Both the position numbers and the translations under genes were made by a program. Shown here in pieces: positions 49,040 through 60,370 of a stretch of 64,000 bases of DNA (positions are counted from its first letter, which is position 1; every line of letters starts with the position of its first letter). This stretch comes from Schistocephalus solidus (lineage: Eukaryota > Platyhelminthes > Cestoda > Diphyllobothriidea > Diphyllobothriidae): the NCBI GenBank assembly GCA_017591395.1, contig WEDG01001518.1:248001-312000 (forward strand). Reading direction: 5' to 3'. Below the pieces are notes generated by a model that saw only the letters and a list, made by a program, of their open reading frames with translations, had not been told where the DNA came from and did no database searches.

Positions 49040-49400
49040 TATCGCGCCAGGTGATGTCGTCAACCGCGTGCTTCACGGAGTGGGCGGCGCAAAATTGGTG
49101 ACTTGCACAGCCTCCATCTAATTCTCGTCTTCCTCAAGCAGCTCTTTCGACGACAAAATAAAGCCGAAAAGACCGTATGTAGGTGTGGACACCATAACCA
49201 CTAAATCCCCACAACCCGTCTACGCGGGCCACACACCGTCTTGGCCCTACCTTGTTCTCACACACATAGTAAGGGTGACCTGGATATCAAATCGATGAGA
49301 ATTGCACAGAGGCCACGGTTGGAGGAAGCGATTGTGGCCTGACGCTTAGTCCTGTCGAAGACTGTGTTCTCGTCCACTCAGTTGGCAGTTTTCCTTCACC
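49040..49400 (-). repeat. LINE-tail repeat A, heavily decayed
   Basis: Collinear with minus A copies: gtcgtcaaccgcgtgcttca, gcgcaaaattggtgacttgc, cacagaggccacggttggag, gcgattgtggcctgacgctt and tcagttggcagtttt. Divergence is far larger than in other copies, so it is an old insertion. Confidence 0.45.
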
Positions 49401-50316
49401 CGACGGGTAGCACCTCAGCATTATTATAAGAAGGAATTTATCTTCCATTCGCATCATTGTCCGATGCTTATGGCGATGGAAGGAAGCGAAGGCCTACGTC
49501 ATATCTAGGACTTATCTGTTCTAATGGCCGAGCGACACTGTCAGGGTCAATGGTTCCGCTCTTCCATCAGGAACCTCCGTGCTTCATGTGCTCTTGTAGA
49601 CGACTGAGTAGGACATGGTGTAAGATTTAGCCTACATACTGAGGAATGACCTGCGTTCGTGATTGTCACGCAGTTGTAAGTTGCCATTGCGTTTATGTAA
49701 GTGGATGCTGGTAGCATCCTTCGAGCGCTGAGAAATTACTCATGGGTTCCACATCTCCTGATATAACGAGGCAAATTCATCCACGGTTTGAGATCCGCCA
49801 TATTTTCAATATTCGACTGGCAGTGAATCAGCGTCTTGTGCTTTACTACTGGACATCTGCTGGACAGTTCTGATCCTCCCTTTTACTGCTTTTATGTTGG
49901 AATGAGTCAACAAACTGCTTTTTCATATATTGTTTATAGATAGAGTGCTCATATGAGCGGTAAAGACTGTGTGTTCTTTTTTCCGTCAGAGGGGTTGTTT
50001 TGATTGCTTTAAGCAGGACAGCGCCTCGATGGACGCGCTACAGTTTGCGTAACCATAAAGTTCTTCAGCTCTGCAAATCATCTGAGCATTTTCCCTTCCC
50101 CCAGCCCCTGCTACCCCAGGCCTCAGCATCGGAAAAGAAACCCCTTTAGGGTTCGGCAGTCTATTTCCGTAGGAGAGTGGATCGCGGATTTCCGTCAGCT
50201 TGCGTGACGAGGCATTCTAGAACAGTGGAATTTATGACGTTCCTCCGTTCCGTTTCTGTAGCAGTGCTGTCTTTTAACTGAAAACTTTAAAGTGACATTT
50301 TCAAAATAATGCGTAT

Positions 50317-50318
<2 letters not shown>
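49401..50318. other. Unassigned sequence
   Basis: No gene or shared repeat recognised on either strand. Confidence 0.4.

Positions 50319-50362
<44 letters not shown>
50319..50362. repeat. CT microsatellite
   Basis: About 22 uninterrupted CT units followed by a short ctttctttcttt tract. Confidence 0.95.
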
Positions 50363-50374
<12 letters not shown>

Positions 50375-50449
50375 CTCGCTCGATCGAACTATATATCCCA
50401 GATTCAGCTTCATGTGTCCGCTCAGATCAATTCAGTTCCAACTCATCTG

Positions 50450-51060
50450 TTGTTCGCATACCTTCTGGTAGCCAATGGAGGTTTCAGTTAAAGCCTCATA
50501 TTGCAGAATAGAATGTGCTGATCTGTCAAGTAATCTGGACCACACATTACCCTTGTCATTAGTACGCCAAGATAGACAATGGTGCCTCCACGCCGTCTTA
50601 TTTTGGATAGAGAGGAGAAAGAGTGTGTTGTTGAGGCGAAAATTCTGCCACATGCAGGCCCGCAGAAGCAGAAGTCCCTTGCAGTTGCAGATACTGGCAA
50701 CACACTCTGTGTCGAGGCGGGCATTGACATCACCAAGGACAACCAATTTGTCCGATTCTGACAAAGTCGTTATGAAAGGCGTGCATGTCTCCACTTCGAC
50801 CGAGCCGGTTCATGGGTGGAGGTGACGTAACCAAATGTCAGCGGTGGTGAACTTGTTCCTGCGGAAAAACAGGCACAGGAGCATTCGGTGGGTATTGCTT
50901 CCCGAGTTAGTCAGGCCAGTGGTCCTATGAGGTCAGCATTGAGATCAAAGCGGACGCCAGCATCTCGTCACTCCAGAAAAAGCATTGGATAACTCCTTGG
51001 TCGGAGGATGGAGTCTCAATGAGAGCCGCTCTCTCCTCCATTTCGCCAGCGGCCAGAGCT
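50450..51060 (-). pseudogene. Diverged LINE endonuclease fragment
   Basis: The minus strand reads FSGVTRCW near 50970 and then, in the frame 50794-50432, TLSESDKLVVLGDVNARLD and NCKGLLLLRACMWQNFRL, matching the middle of the RTE-type endonuclease ([14 protein letters not shown]). GDFNAR is GDVNAR. Divergence from L4 and L8 is much greater than between those two, suggesting an older subfamily. Confidence 0.7.
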
Positions 51061-51097
51061 GCCTTCAGTTACAGTCGGTTTATTATCAGATTGTGTA

Positions 51098-51660
51098 AAA
51101 GACGGGTACATCGGTCCTGCCAGCCAATGCGCTCGCTCCCACATCAGGCAACTGCCAGCTCGGACGGTGGTCTGATTGTGGGGGTAGGGGAGCGAGTGAG
51201 GTCGGCGGTTCAGCGCATTTTCCTCACTATAAACAACCTGACGTGCTTAAACAATCACGGTGCGCTAAAAAAGCCATGGCTTGCAAATTTGCCAACTGAT
51301 GGGATAACTCGGACCACGTGATCAGTCCAGTGTGCGTTTTGTGCCGACTGGCGGACTGAGAGTCAGGGTGCAATGGCTCCCTCTAAATGTGGCCTCTATG
51401 ACACCCCCACTCAACTGGGATCCGAGCCACCCCTCCCTTATGTTATTGTGTTCTTGTTTTGTGTTGGATCAAAGTGTGCGGGCCTGTGCGTTCTCCCATC
51501 TCCGGTCTTCTTGACTCTGTCTTGACACCAGGTCCAGGTGGGAGAGTGGAAGAGAGAGTAATGTAGATGCATCGCAAGTCTACTCTTACTTTAATCCAGT
51601 GCGAGTCACCATCCCTGTACCACCATGTTGTGGAGCATACGGCGGAAGTCGTCGAAAACG
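51098..51660 (+). repeat. LINE-tail repeat A, orphan copy
   Basis: Starts within the first module (agacgggtacatcggtcc) and ends at cggcggaagtcgtcgaaaac. It is not preceded by LINE coding sequence on its own strand, so it is a 5'-truncated insertion. Confidence 0.75.
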
Positions 51661-51819
51661 ACAAACGAAATAGCGTGTGAAAGACAGCGGTTATTCTGGG
51701 AGGTCGGTGTGAGCAGTTTTACCGGAGCAGACTGTTGAGAAGCATAGTGATAAAGACAAGGACTTTTGTGGTTTTTTTCGAGTATTTTTACGGTATTTTT
51801 ATTCACAAGCTACCCTGAG

Positions 51820-52490
51820 GTTGCAGACCGAATGATTTTTGAGAAGTTGCTTGTGACACCTTTTCAAACCCCTTCCCGTGAAGGGAGTAACCAGTGCTTA
51901 GTCATAGTAGGTAAGATGAAGACCCATCTGGGCCAAAAATTTTGTTTAGTGGGAATACGATACAGATTAGCCTGAGGTTGCTGTCGTTCACTCAATATAA
52001 CCTTATCGCAGAAAACTTAAGTTTTTTGTAGAAGACCCTAGCCGGACGAGAGTGACGTCCCACCTGTGAGATCACGTGGAGCCGTCACAGGGCATCCTGC
52101 GAGGTCATGCGTGGATCAGCTTTGAAGATGATTGGCCATATTGGACAGAGCCGCTGGTGCGTGCGTGCATGTAGGCGCGGGAGGTTCAGCTTCGCAACAT
52201 ACGCACGGAGTAGGGTCACTGCAAACGTTTTGCTGGACGAGTGCACAGGACAGGCGGTGGATTACCGGGTGCGGCGACACACACACATCGGATAGCCTCA
52301 TCTGATTTAGCCTGTCGGTCGAAACAGTTACCGGGGCGTGGTCTCTGTGTAAAGCACATATCCGGGGAGCCATTGGTGAGAGCTGGGTACCGTTTAAGTA
52401 CCGAGTGGACATGCCACCACGTGCACCTACTCGGTGCACTGCCTTACTTAAACCGTTGTACGCCACAGTGGGCCTGGCAGTAGCTACGTC
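51820..52490 (-). repeat. LINE 5'-leader fragment without coding part
   Basis: 51820-51905 (acaccttttcaaaccccttc) and 52250-52490 (ggtgagagctgggtaccgtt, cggggcgtggtctctg) correspond to the 5' leader seen upstream of L8 (63000-63480) and L4 (37395-37830). The endonuclease that should follow on the minus strand is absent. Confidence 0.55.
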
Positions 52491-52799
52491 ACGCACTTAA
52501 GGGGATGGAATGAGGACTCCACGTAGGTGTTATGAAGTCTCCGATATCAGAACTACTTCCTCTGTGCTGAGCTTTACATCGCTCACAGCTTCTGCTACAC
52601 TGACTGCACGGATAAATTTTTGTTTGGACTCGTCCTAGTGTTTGAGAATGTCTTGCCATTCTCTTTCGTCTTGGAGACAAGCGCCAAAAATCTTCATCGT
52701 TTTCGTATGCTTATTTTTTCTGTTGTCGATAGGCCACTGGTTGAATCACAGAGCCCCGCTTCTATGAACCGGACCAACTGGAGGAGGTGTGTGTTGGAC
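52491..52799. other. Unassigned sequence
   Basis: No recognised feature; possibly more LINE leader in a decayed state. Confidence 0.3.
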
Positions 52800-53700
52800 C
52801 CACTGCCTCTGGAGCGGTCATCCATCGTCAGAACGACGATAAGCTGAGTCGTCTTCGCTATCGGAAACGATATCATGATGTTCTGCCGGTCACAGGGCCT
52901 TACCGCCCGTCTCATAACCACGAGGGTTACACGGGGGTCCACGGGGGAAACATTTGGTTCTACTCGTCAGTGTCTATTCCTCTGCAAGGCTCAACGTGAA
53001 TAGCCAGTCCCACGACGACATGCATGCCCTCCTAGCGACTGTACCGACGACGGACAAACTGGTGGTCTTTATTAACCGTGTCGGCACCGCTCAGGACAAC
53101 TGGGAGGAGGAGCTTGGCTGCTACGGGGTCGGCAGCGGAATTAGCAATGGCCACCTCATTCTGCAAGCTTGTACGCAACACAATCTTCGCCTGGCCAGTC
53201 TTCCAATGCAAGAGTGGACGACATACATGCATCCTCGTTCGCGTAACTGGCATCCGTTAGGTTGCATCCTCGTTTGGTGGATGCAACATGGCCTGTTCGC
53301 GACTAAGGCGTTGTGTGGTGCCCACGGCTGACGAATAACCGCTTTATCGTCTTGAAGAAGAGGCTGTAACTGAAATTGCGCAGGCGACCTCAAGGTATTT
53401 ACTGTAGCCTCGAACCAATAGAGTCACAGGAGGCGTATACCAATTTCGAAGCATAGCGTAGAAGCTGCGGACTACCAATCCAAACGCCTCGATGAAAGTC
53501 CTTGCCCGCGTCTGTGGTTATCACCAGGACTGATTTGCTCACAAAGACGAAGACATCCGCACTCAGCTCTCTAGGGAACACAGTCCACACACAACCTACA
53601 TCATTTCTTGCAGCAACGACGCCGACGAAAGCTGCAGAACGACTGGCTGTCTCGCAAAGCTTTGAATATTTCAGGCTTTGTCCATCATGATGAGATGAAG
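52800..53700 (+). pseudogene. Diverged LINE endonuclease and linker fragment
   Basis: Frame 52954-53331 contains DDMHALLATVPTTDKLVVF, NGHLILQACTQHNLRLA and TYMHPRSRNWHPLGCILV, the C-terminal half of an RTE-type endonuclease. GDFNAR is lost (VFINRVG). The linker region (HQDxFxHKDEDI-like, 53500-53570) follows in other frames. It resembles the older subfamily at 50450-51060 more than L4. Confidence 0.7.
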
Positions 53701-54124
53701 AATGTTTGTGTAGTCACGGAAACAAGCTACGGTCCACAAGCTAGGGGACTGCACCGCTGTTGAGACGGGATGAAACAACCTTGCCCATGGAATAGTCATA
53801 GGTCCTGGAGCGTTGGACTCTGCACCTCCAGGGTGTCCACAACCGTCCCTCAACAAGATGTGGAGAGCCATCAGCTGGCTTCCACAAGTTGACATAAAAA
53901 ATGCGCTCTTTCATCCCCTTTACATTATTGAGACAATTAGATTAGTGCAACAGCATTCTAATGAAAGGTATCATGACCACACGCAAGTACGGTCGAAGTC
54001 TATAGATTGAGCGTCCACAAAGCCATGGATGGAGTTATCTAACTGTGTAAGCATGTCTTGTATGGCTGCCTAAACAGTATACGGGAGCGGGAACTACCCC
54101 ACCATTTCAGCAAGGATAAGTATT
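53701..54124. other. Unassigned sequence
   Basis: No recognised gene. Confidence 0.35.
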
Positions 54125-54335
54125 TCCATGCCTTAACTCTAACACTAACGTAAAACTAAAGTCTAACCTTTATCTTAACCCTAGCCCTATTCTAAACTCA
54201 ACTATACCGGTAAAATTAATCAAAAGCTTAACCCTTAGCCTATCCCTTAACCCAAAAGCCAACTCTGACTTTACCTCAAACATAAACCTAACCCTAAACT
54301 TAACCCTAAGCCTAACCTTAAACCTAAACATAGTT
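54125..54335. repeat. Degenerate telomere-like (CCCTAA)n tract
   Basis: About 200 bases made of variants such as taaccctaa, ctaacctt, taagcctaacc and taacccttagcc, with strong strand asymmetry (almost no G on the plus strand). It looks like a decayed interstitial telomeric repeat; flatworm telomeres are TTAGGG type (established knowledge). Confidence 0.7.
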
Positions 54336-54502
54336 TTCCCGGAATTCGGTGCAAAGCAACATGCATTGTGGACGGTTTCTATTCCCATGTCCTGTTTAGC
54401 GATGATGTATGGCATTCCTACCCCTTATTGATCCATGAAATGTGGCGACAAGTAAAATAAATCAGCGACAACTGTAACGGAACTCCTCTTTAAAGGATCC
54501 CT

Positions 54503-54504
<2 letters not shown>

Positions 54505-54574
<70 letters not shown>
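54505..54574. repeat. AT dinucleotide microsatellite
   Basis: About 35 TA units without interruption. A short second tract is at 54737-54750, flanking the hammerhead-like repeat between them. Confidence 0.95.
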
Positions 54575-54576
<2 letters not shown>

Positions 54577-54589
54577 CGAAGTAAAGAAG

Positions 54590-54720
54590 TTCTGTGGGAA
54601 ACAATGAGTAACTTTATTATGTAAATTTTCGACGCTGGTTCCCCAGGTCGTCGTCAGACTTGTGGTAAATGTGCAAAAAACAGTTAAAATTTAAAACATG
54701 TCTGAAAATCGATATTGCTG
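54590..54720 (-). repeat. Penelope-type terminal repeat-like segment
   Basis: The minus strand carries CTGACGA (54657-54651), a stem with CTGG/CCAG plus GAC/GTC arms, and GAAA (54630-54627), followed by attttacataataaag. The layout resembles hammerhead-bearing pLTRs of Penelope-like elements, but no Penelope coding sequence adjoins. Confidence 0.35.
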
Positions 54721-54824
54721 AATCAGTCCTGCCAATATATATATATATATCCCCATGCGATTTACTCACAGTAATACGCACCTAGAACAGGGAGTGCCTT
54801 CAGAAATGTAAAGCTGAGTCCGAC

Positions 54825-55690
54825 AACACTGCTAATCTGACTAAGGCCTTCGACGCAGTGCATCGTGATGGACCTTGCGAAGCATGCTTGAATTCAATGC
54901 TCTGAGTATTTTACGCAAAAATGATTACCCAACCAACAAAAACTGCCCAAAATCCGTCGTCCTAAAAGCATCTTCGAGAGAATGGCGCCACGCTGGACAC
55001 CATAACGGAAGATGAGTGGAGTTTGAACCCCTTCCGCCTCGGCTTCTCCAACTTCGGGTTGAACACCAGGGCGGAGAAGACCATAGTTCTGTACGAAATG
55101 CTAACTACACCGAATTCCTGATCAATGTCATTTGAACGCACTTTACGGCAGTGGATAAATTCGCGTAACTTAAGAGAACAATTTCCGGAAGCATTAAAAT
55201 CAATGATGAAATCGCAATGCGCATTTTCAATACCAGCCAGAAAGTCGGCCAGAAAATGCGTGCCCTCTGGAACAAGCAGGGTCTCCTAATCACTGTACAA
55301 CTGACGATATACGAGTCTTTGTCTTTAATAAGGCTCTGGTACGAGGCGCAGATGTGGATCCATCCATTTTCACATCAGTTTTTGCCCAAAAAGATTTAGA
55401 CTGAAACGGCGGGAAAGGATCCCGAAACACCAAAATCCTGGAAAGGAGCCGCCGTCCTCAGCATTAACGCCATGATGAGGCAGACAAAACGGCGGTGAAG
55501 CAGCTACTTCGTGAGGGTGGCCGACGTGGCTGTACGTGGTCATAGACGAGGCGGAAAAAACCTTCGCTATACGGACGCCTCCATGAATTTACGTAATACG
55601 CGCAAATTGACCCAGAAATCTGGGAGGACATTACTTTGTGAGAAATGGCGCATTGTCTGAATGAAGCAGCTGTCTTCGAAGCTCACCGTA
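54825..55690 (+). pseudogene. Diverged LINE reverse-transcriptase remnant
   Basis: NLTKAFDAVHRDG (54831; RT motif A with its Asp) is followed, after loss of most of the palm, by LGFSNFGLNTRAEKTIVL (55040-55090) and a thumb block ISGSIKINDEI, MRIFNTSQKVGQKMRALWN and LTIYESLSLIRLWYEAQ (55190-55350), collinear with RTE-type RTs. The FADD motif is missing and stops are frequent. It belongs to the older subfamily. Confidence 0.7.
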
Positions 55691-55904
55691 TAGATTCGGT
55701 CAAGGCAAAGCCAGAGACTTCCACGCCTCAAATGTTACGGACCAAACACCCGAACCCTAATAGCTAGTCCACATTGCCAAAGAACATTCCGGACACGGAT
55801 CGATTTCACCGGAGATCACTGACCACAATCGTTGCACCGGGCACCGTACAGTAGGCGTGCTCTCGCATGAAATTTTAATGGAAATTTGGAAATTTTTTTC
55901 GATA

Positions 55905-56130
55905 AGAAAAGGTTTCTTAAGTATGGTTGTAATATCAATGATCATTAAGCATAATCCTACGATATGTGAGTCATGTTAGAATGCCGGTTAGTGTCCAAGC
56001 TTCGTTCAACCCACCTTCAAAATCCACACTGTAAAAAATGAAAACTTAAGTAGTATTAATGTTTTCAGGAAATTCCAAATGCCTTATAAATCCCAATATA
56101 TATTTGAGGCCCGATTACAATTTCAGGCAA
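55905..56130. mobile_element. MITE-like repeat, left-half fragment
   Basis: Collinear with 13570-13750: ttaagcataatcctacg, agaatgccggttagtg, ccacactgtaaaaaatga, aacttaagtagtatt, then aaatgccttataaatccc and aatatatatttgag. The mirrored right end is not clear. Confidence 0.5.
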
Positions 56131-56809
56131 AAATGGTCATTTCTCTCTCCATTAGGTCTCGAATGTGGGCGAATAAATGTCCTGCAACATTGTGATGTCT
56201 TATCAACTATCCAAATTTTTCTTATAATCTTTCATTAGCCTTCATTGAAGTTTCAATTTCAAAGTATTATGAACGATTAACGATATGTATTTATTTATAC
56301 ACATCCCTTAGAAACGCCGCTTATAAATGATATAGGGCAAAAATTAATGCACACAGCAACCACAAAAGGTCTATTTGAAGTTATTTTAACAATCTGCGCT
56401 ATGCTCTCACAATTTAGTGTTCAAAGTAACCCGTGTTAAAGCCCTGTTAAGCGCTGAAAAGGCGCCAATTTTATTAGATAGACAGTCCCACTTAAGCAAG
56501 TGGTAACTGCGCGGTTGATCTCAGCCGCCAATGCGCCAAAACGCAACTGAACCTTGGACTGGCCAGCAATCAGTAAATGCGCCCCCGTTGCATTTGTCCA
56601 GTCAGAAATACACTCCAAAATCAAGACACGCAAACTGAAATATGACCGCCCTCCCTCCCGACTGAAATCCTTGCTTACATGTGTAGAGGTGTGCATTTGG
56701 TTAGCAACCTCGAGCATTGTTCTTTCAACATGGCTTCCACTGTATCCGTTTATTTGGACTGGGGTGTTGGCGATATTAGTTAGAGGTGGCCCCACACAGA
56801 GCGACAACC
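56131..56809. other. Unassigned sequence
   Basis: No recognised gene up to the border of the LINE fragment near 56810. Confidence 0.35.
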
Positions 56810-58120
56810 TGGTCAGAATGGACGACGAGCGACTACCCAAACGACTTTTCTACGGAGATGTCACTACGGACGCTCGGCAACAGGGAGGCCAAAACGAGGC
56901 TACAAGGACAATTCGAAGAAATCTCTGAAGCAACTGCAAGTCAACCCGGCGACCTGGGAGGACCTCGCCCAGGATAGACCAGCATGGAGAAGATCCGTGA
57001 AGACTGGTGCATCAATCTATGAATCCAACCGTATCACCGCTGCTAAGGCCAAACGGGCGGCTCGCAAGTCGCAAGCGCGCAGGATCAACACCAACAATGC
57101 CCAAGCCCTGCCAACGTGCCCACGCTGTCAACTCACATTCCGCGCGTGAATCAGCCTGGTCTGACATCTTTGACAACTCAATGCACCAACAATCCCATAA
57201 CATAAACTCCTCCCACATCTGCCTCAGAACCCACGACGACGACCACCCCAACCACTAATAACAACTTTATCGATGCCCCGCTGCCCACGATCACTAACAC
57301 CATCCTCCCTCCTCCACTCTCTGCGCCGATAACGACGACGAACACCAATTGTCCCACACTCACCACCTCAGTTACAACCTCCGACTACCTGTCACCTGCT
57401 ACCTCCAACTCCACCACCGCCCCCAGTACCAATGATGGGGACTCGGTACTAACCTGGCCTCATTGCGATCGCACATTCATCTCACACATCGGACTGGTCG
57501 ATCACTCGCGAATCCATCGCACAGAGACTACCAAACTAGAGCCTGGAGCACCAAAACACAGCAGAGACCACCGCCTCCAATGCCCTCACTGCCCACGTGC
57601 ATTCACTCATCGCATGGGCCTGCTCGGTCACATGCTCATCCACGTGAGCGAAATCCACCGCGATGCCAACACATCTTGCGCACACATCAACACTTCCCAT
57701 ATTCCTCCCATGAGCTCAACTTCTAGTAAAAGCAGCAGAGCCTCCCTCCCCTTCATTGTCACCCCACATGCATATCATGTATCAGCCCGGTCGGTCGCAC
57801 AGAGACCGGCGAACCAGTGTCAGGAGCACCAACATACACCCACCGCACCCGATTCAACTGTCCGCACTGCCCACGCGCATTCACACAACGCATGGGCCTA
57901 TTAGGTCACATGCGTCTCCATGAAAACCTGCGGTAGAACACCACCGACCGTACAACAACACTTCATCTCTCCTCATCAGCCTATGCACTTCCCACGACCA
58001 CACGCAACACCAAAAAGACATGTTCTTAGTCTGTATAGATGATTAAAAGGCAAGTATGATCCTCGGCTCTTTCTCGATGTGGCTCCTCTGCTGCATGTGT
58101 GATCTGAGCTTTTGAATATC
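56810..58120 (+). pseudogene. LINE copy L7, 3' third with C2H2 finger array
   Basis: Begins RMDDERLPKRLFYGDV (56814), the stretch after the RT thumb, and runs through QINPxTWEDLAQDRP-like and AKAKRAARKS-like sequence in shifting frames. The finger array includes a unit with the first Cys replaced by Trp (WPHCDRTF, 57450), an intact CPHCPRAFTH unit (57578), a damaged unit near 57755 and an intact final CPHCPRAFTQ unit (57863) ending HENLR-stop at 57935-57937. Spacers repeat the GAPKHSRDHRL/GAPTYTHRTRF theme. It flows into repeat A at 58125. 5'-truncated. Confidence 0.85.
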
Positions 58121-58124
58121 ACGG

Positions 58125-58560
58125 TGGGATAAGCGCCGTGGGTTGGAAGGTTGCCAACTGGCAATAACACTCATGCATCGCAGTCAGTGCAATGTGTGTT
58201 GTGTGTAGCGGCTGACTGGTGGACTGAGAGTCAGGCTGCAATGGCTCCTTCTTAATATGGCCTTTATGGCACTCCCACTCCGTGGGACCCTAGCCAGTAG
58301 TGGTGGTACGCCCAGGGGCGGCTCCGGCCGCGCCAGCCACCTGCGTCCTCTCCCGCCTCTGGTCTTCTTGACTCTGTTTTGACACCGGGCTCAGGTGGGG
58401 GAGGAGTAGATTGTGCGGTAGCTGCAGCGCAAGTCTACTTTTATTTAAAACTGATCCACACCCAAGTTGACATCCCTGCACCACCATTCTGTGGAGCATG
58501 CGGTGGACATCGTCGGACAACGATGGTTGAACTGCCGTGTCGTTATTTGGACTGCAATGG
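58125..58560 (+). repeat. LINE-tail repeat A following L7
   Basis: gccgtgggttggaaggttgcc (58134), ggctgcaatggctccttctt (58233), ctccggccgcgccagccacc (58323) and gtggagcatgcggtggacat (58490), same orientation as the LINE. Confidence 0.8.
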
Positions 58561-59004
58561 TTCAATCAAAGTTTGACTATCTAACCCATTTGATAGTATG
58601 TTCAACTTAAACATTTGCTTGGTGGTAGCTTACGCTAGAAAACTGCAGAAAAGGAAATCTTGTCAACCCTTTACGACAAAGTAAAGGGTATTTAATCAAA
58701 ATAAAATTCTACATTATTTAATCCTATTGGCATATGTGTTATGTGAACAGAGTTTAGTAGGAACTGCAAAGTTGAAGAATGTGCACGTTACTCGAGGATA
58801 ACCGTTTTTGGGGTGAGGGAATTATTTTTTCTTGCGAGCATTCTGAACAGCATTCAGCGGTAATGTTGAAGTGGTGTCGAGGGTGGCCAGGAGACATTGC
58901 GGTCTGGAGGTTGGTTCCAGCAGGAGCTTGTTAAATTTCACTGAAACCGAAATTCCCAGTCTTCGTACATTCCTGCCATCGCCATTATTAAAGGCAGAAG
59001 AAAT
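58561..59004. other. Unassigned sequence
   Basis: No recognised gene or repeat. Confidence 0.35.
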
Positions 59005-59165
59005 TCACCCTCCAACGACCAGGGAGACGGGAATGGTCATTTCTGGCTTATTAGCCATCAGCAGTCTGCCCAACCACAGGTGTTGCAAAACCCTGAGGTC
59101 GGGGCGAGTGAGCCAATTAACCGATAGGTGGAACGCCATTCTACCCTTATTAATATTCCTGATCG
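59005..59165 (-). mobile_element. SINE copy, minus
   Basis: The minus strand reads a degraded tRNA-like head (near 59150-59090), cctgtggttgggcagactg, then CTGATG with a small deletion into gctaataagcc, AGAAATGACCATT and cgtctccctgg. The hammerhead core is broken by the deletion. It sits back to back with the next copy. Confidence 0.6.
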
Positions 59166-59174
59166 AAACCGACA

Positions 59175-59340
59175 GGACAATGAGCCCGTGGATCAATAGA
59201 TAGAGCGTGGGGGGTTTGAATTCCAGTCACCAGGTCACGGATTCTATCTTCGGGTGTTGCCAAATCTGCAGTTGAATATGGCTAGCTGATGACGGTTAGT
59301 AAGCCATAAATGTATATTTAAATCTCGTTTGTCTTTTTCG
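59175..59340 (+). mobile_element. SINE copy, plus
   Basis: tRNA-like head gagcccgtggatcaatag and atagagcg (A-box region), linker gggtgttgccaaatctgcag, then ctagctgatgacggttagt, aagccataaatg. GAAA is mutated to TAAA. Tail cgtttgtctttttcgg. Confidence 0.65.
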
Positions 59341-59639
59341 GTACCGTTCTTCCGGCAAAGATATTTCCTGTAGAGGGAGACTGTCATGGCGACTGCAAAC
59401 ATGCATACCGGGAGTAACAACAAAAGTAGTTCTTGACGAAGAGCGACGTCGAGATATTTTTATCACGACAATGCGATTTAAAGAGCTGGCAATGAAAATA
59501 TCTAAGAAGGTCGCTGCGCGGCTGCTGGCGGGGCTCGAGATTGAGCCACGAGGCAGAACGGGACGAGTAATTTCTGTTAGCGATCGCTTAGCGTTCATCA
59601 ACGAATTTCAATATTCCCGGTCTAAATCGGCAAGACAAC

Positions 59640-59810
59640 AAGCCCGTGGTTCAAAAGTTAGAGCGTTTGAATTCGGATCAACAGGTAGCGGTTCGAGAAT
59701 CGGGTGGCGCACCACCTGGAGTTGGTTATGACTGGCCGATGACAGTTAATGAGCCAGAAATGGCCATTCCAGTTTCCCTTGTCTTTGTCGGCAATGTTCA
59801 TCAAGGTTCG
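59640..59810 (+). mobile_element. SINE copy, plus, well preserved
   Basis: tRNA-like head (agcccgtggttcaaaagtta, gagcg; B-box-like gcggttcgagaatc) at 59640-59706. A 24-nt linker precedes a hammerhead-like unit 59730-59774: GACTGG, CCGATGA (U4 changed to C), stem II with AATG loop, GAAA, UGGCCA, UU, CCAGTT. Tail cccttgtctttgtcggcaatg-like. Sequence just upstream (59540-59640) also resembles the flank of other copies. Confidence 0.75.
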
Positions 59811-60109
59811 TTTTCTATCCATGAAAATCTTGTGTCATCAAGTTTACAAGTAACAATTTAAGTTCACTTATGATGCGAACCTGTGCTAAACTAAGCAGCG
59901 ATGAACGTCCAGGATAACCTTCGGAAAGTGCCTCCCACCCAGTTAAAACGACAATTCAAAATAAAAAAACGCATTGCTACTACGCTCTTGTCAGGTGCCA
60001 GAAGAAAGCCGTCAGATTTACACCACCATGACAAGGTATAGACGTGACAAAACCCTCTGGTCTCACCGAAACGCATCAGCCAATTTGATTCCCTACGCGT
60101 TGATTTAAC

Positions 60110-60370
60110 GCGGAAATGGCGTTCACCAATCAGGTTACGGGACACGCTCGTCCCGTTGCGCCTCGGGGTCCCTCGCATGTAGTCGCACAGCGACCAGTAA
60201 CGATGCGGACAGCAGTACTGACAAAGACGAGGTGGACAGAGATGGCCAATTCTGGTATATTAATCCTCATCAGCCAGCAGATTAATAACCAGAATATTTG
60301 TTGATTGAACGCTAAACAAAGCCATCTACCGTCGAGTCACAGGCCCGTCATCAATTGGGAATATTCGCCC
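60110..60370 (-). mobile_element. SINE copy, minus
   Basis: The minus strand from 60340 reads gcctgtgactcgacggtaga (A-box region), then near 60290-60230 gctggctgatgaggatta, ataccagaattggcca and cacctcgtctttgtcag. GAAA is GAAT. The flank 60130-60180 (acgggacacgctcgtcccg) resembles 6700-6750. Confidence 0.6.

Noticed and set aside
50309..50491. Frame containing a Leu-Ser repeat
   Set aside because: It is a translation of the CT microsatellite.
54170..54415. Arg/Val/Lys-rich frame on the minus strand
   Set aside because: It is the translation of the telomere-like tract, hence low-complexity.
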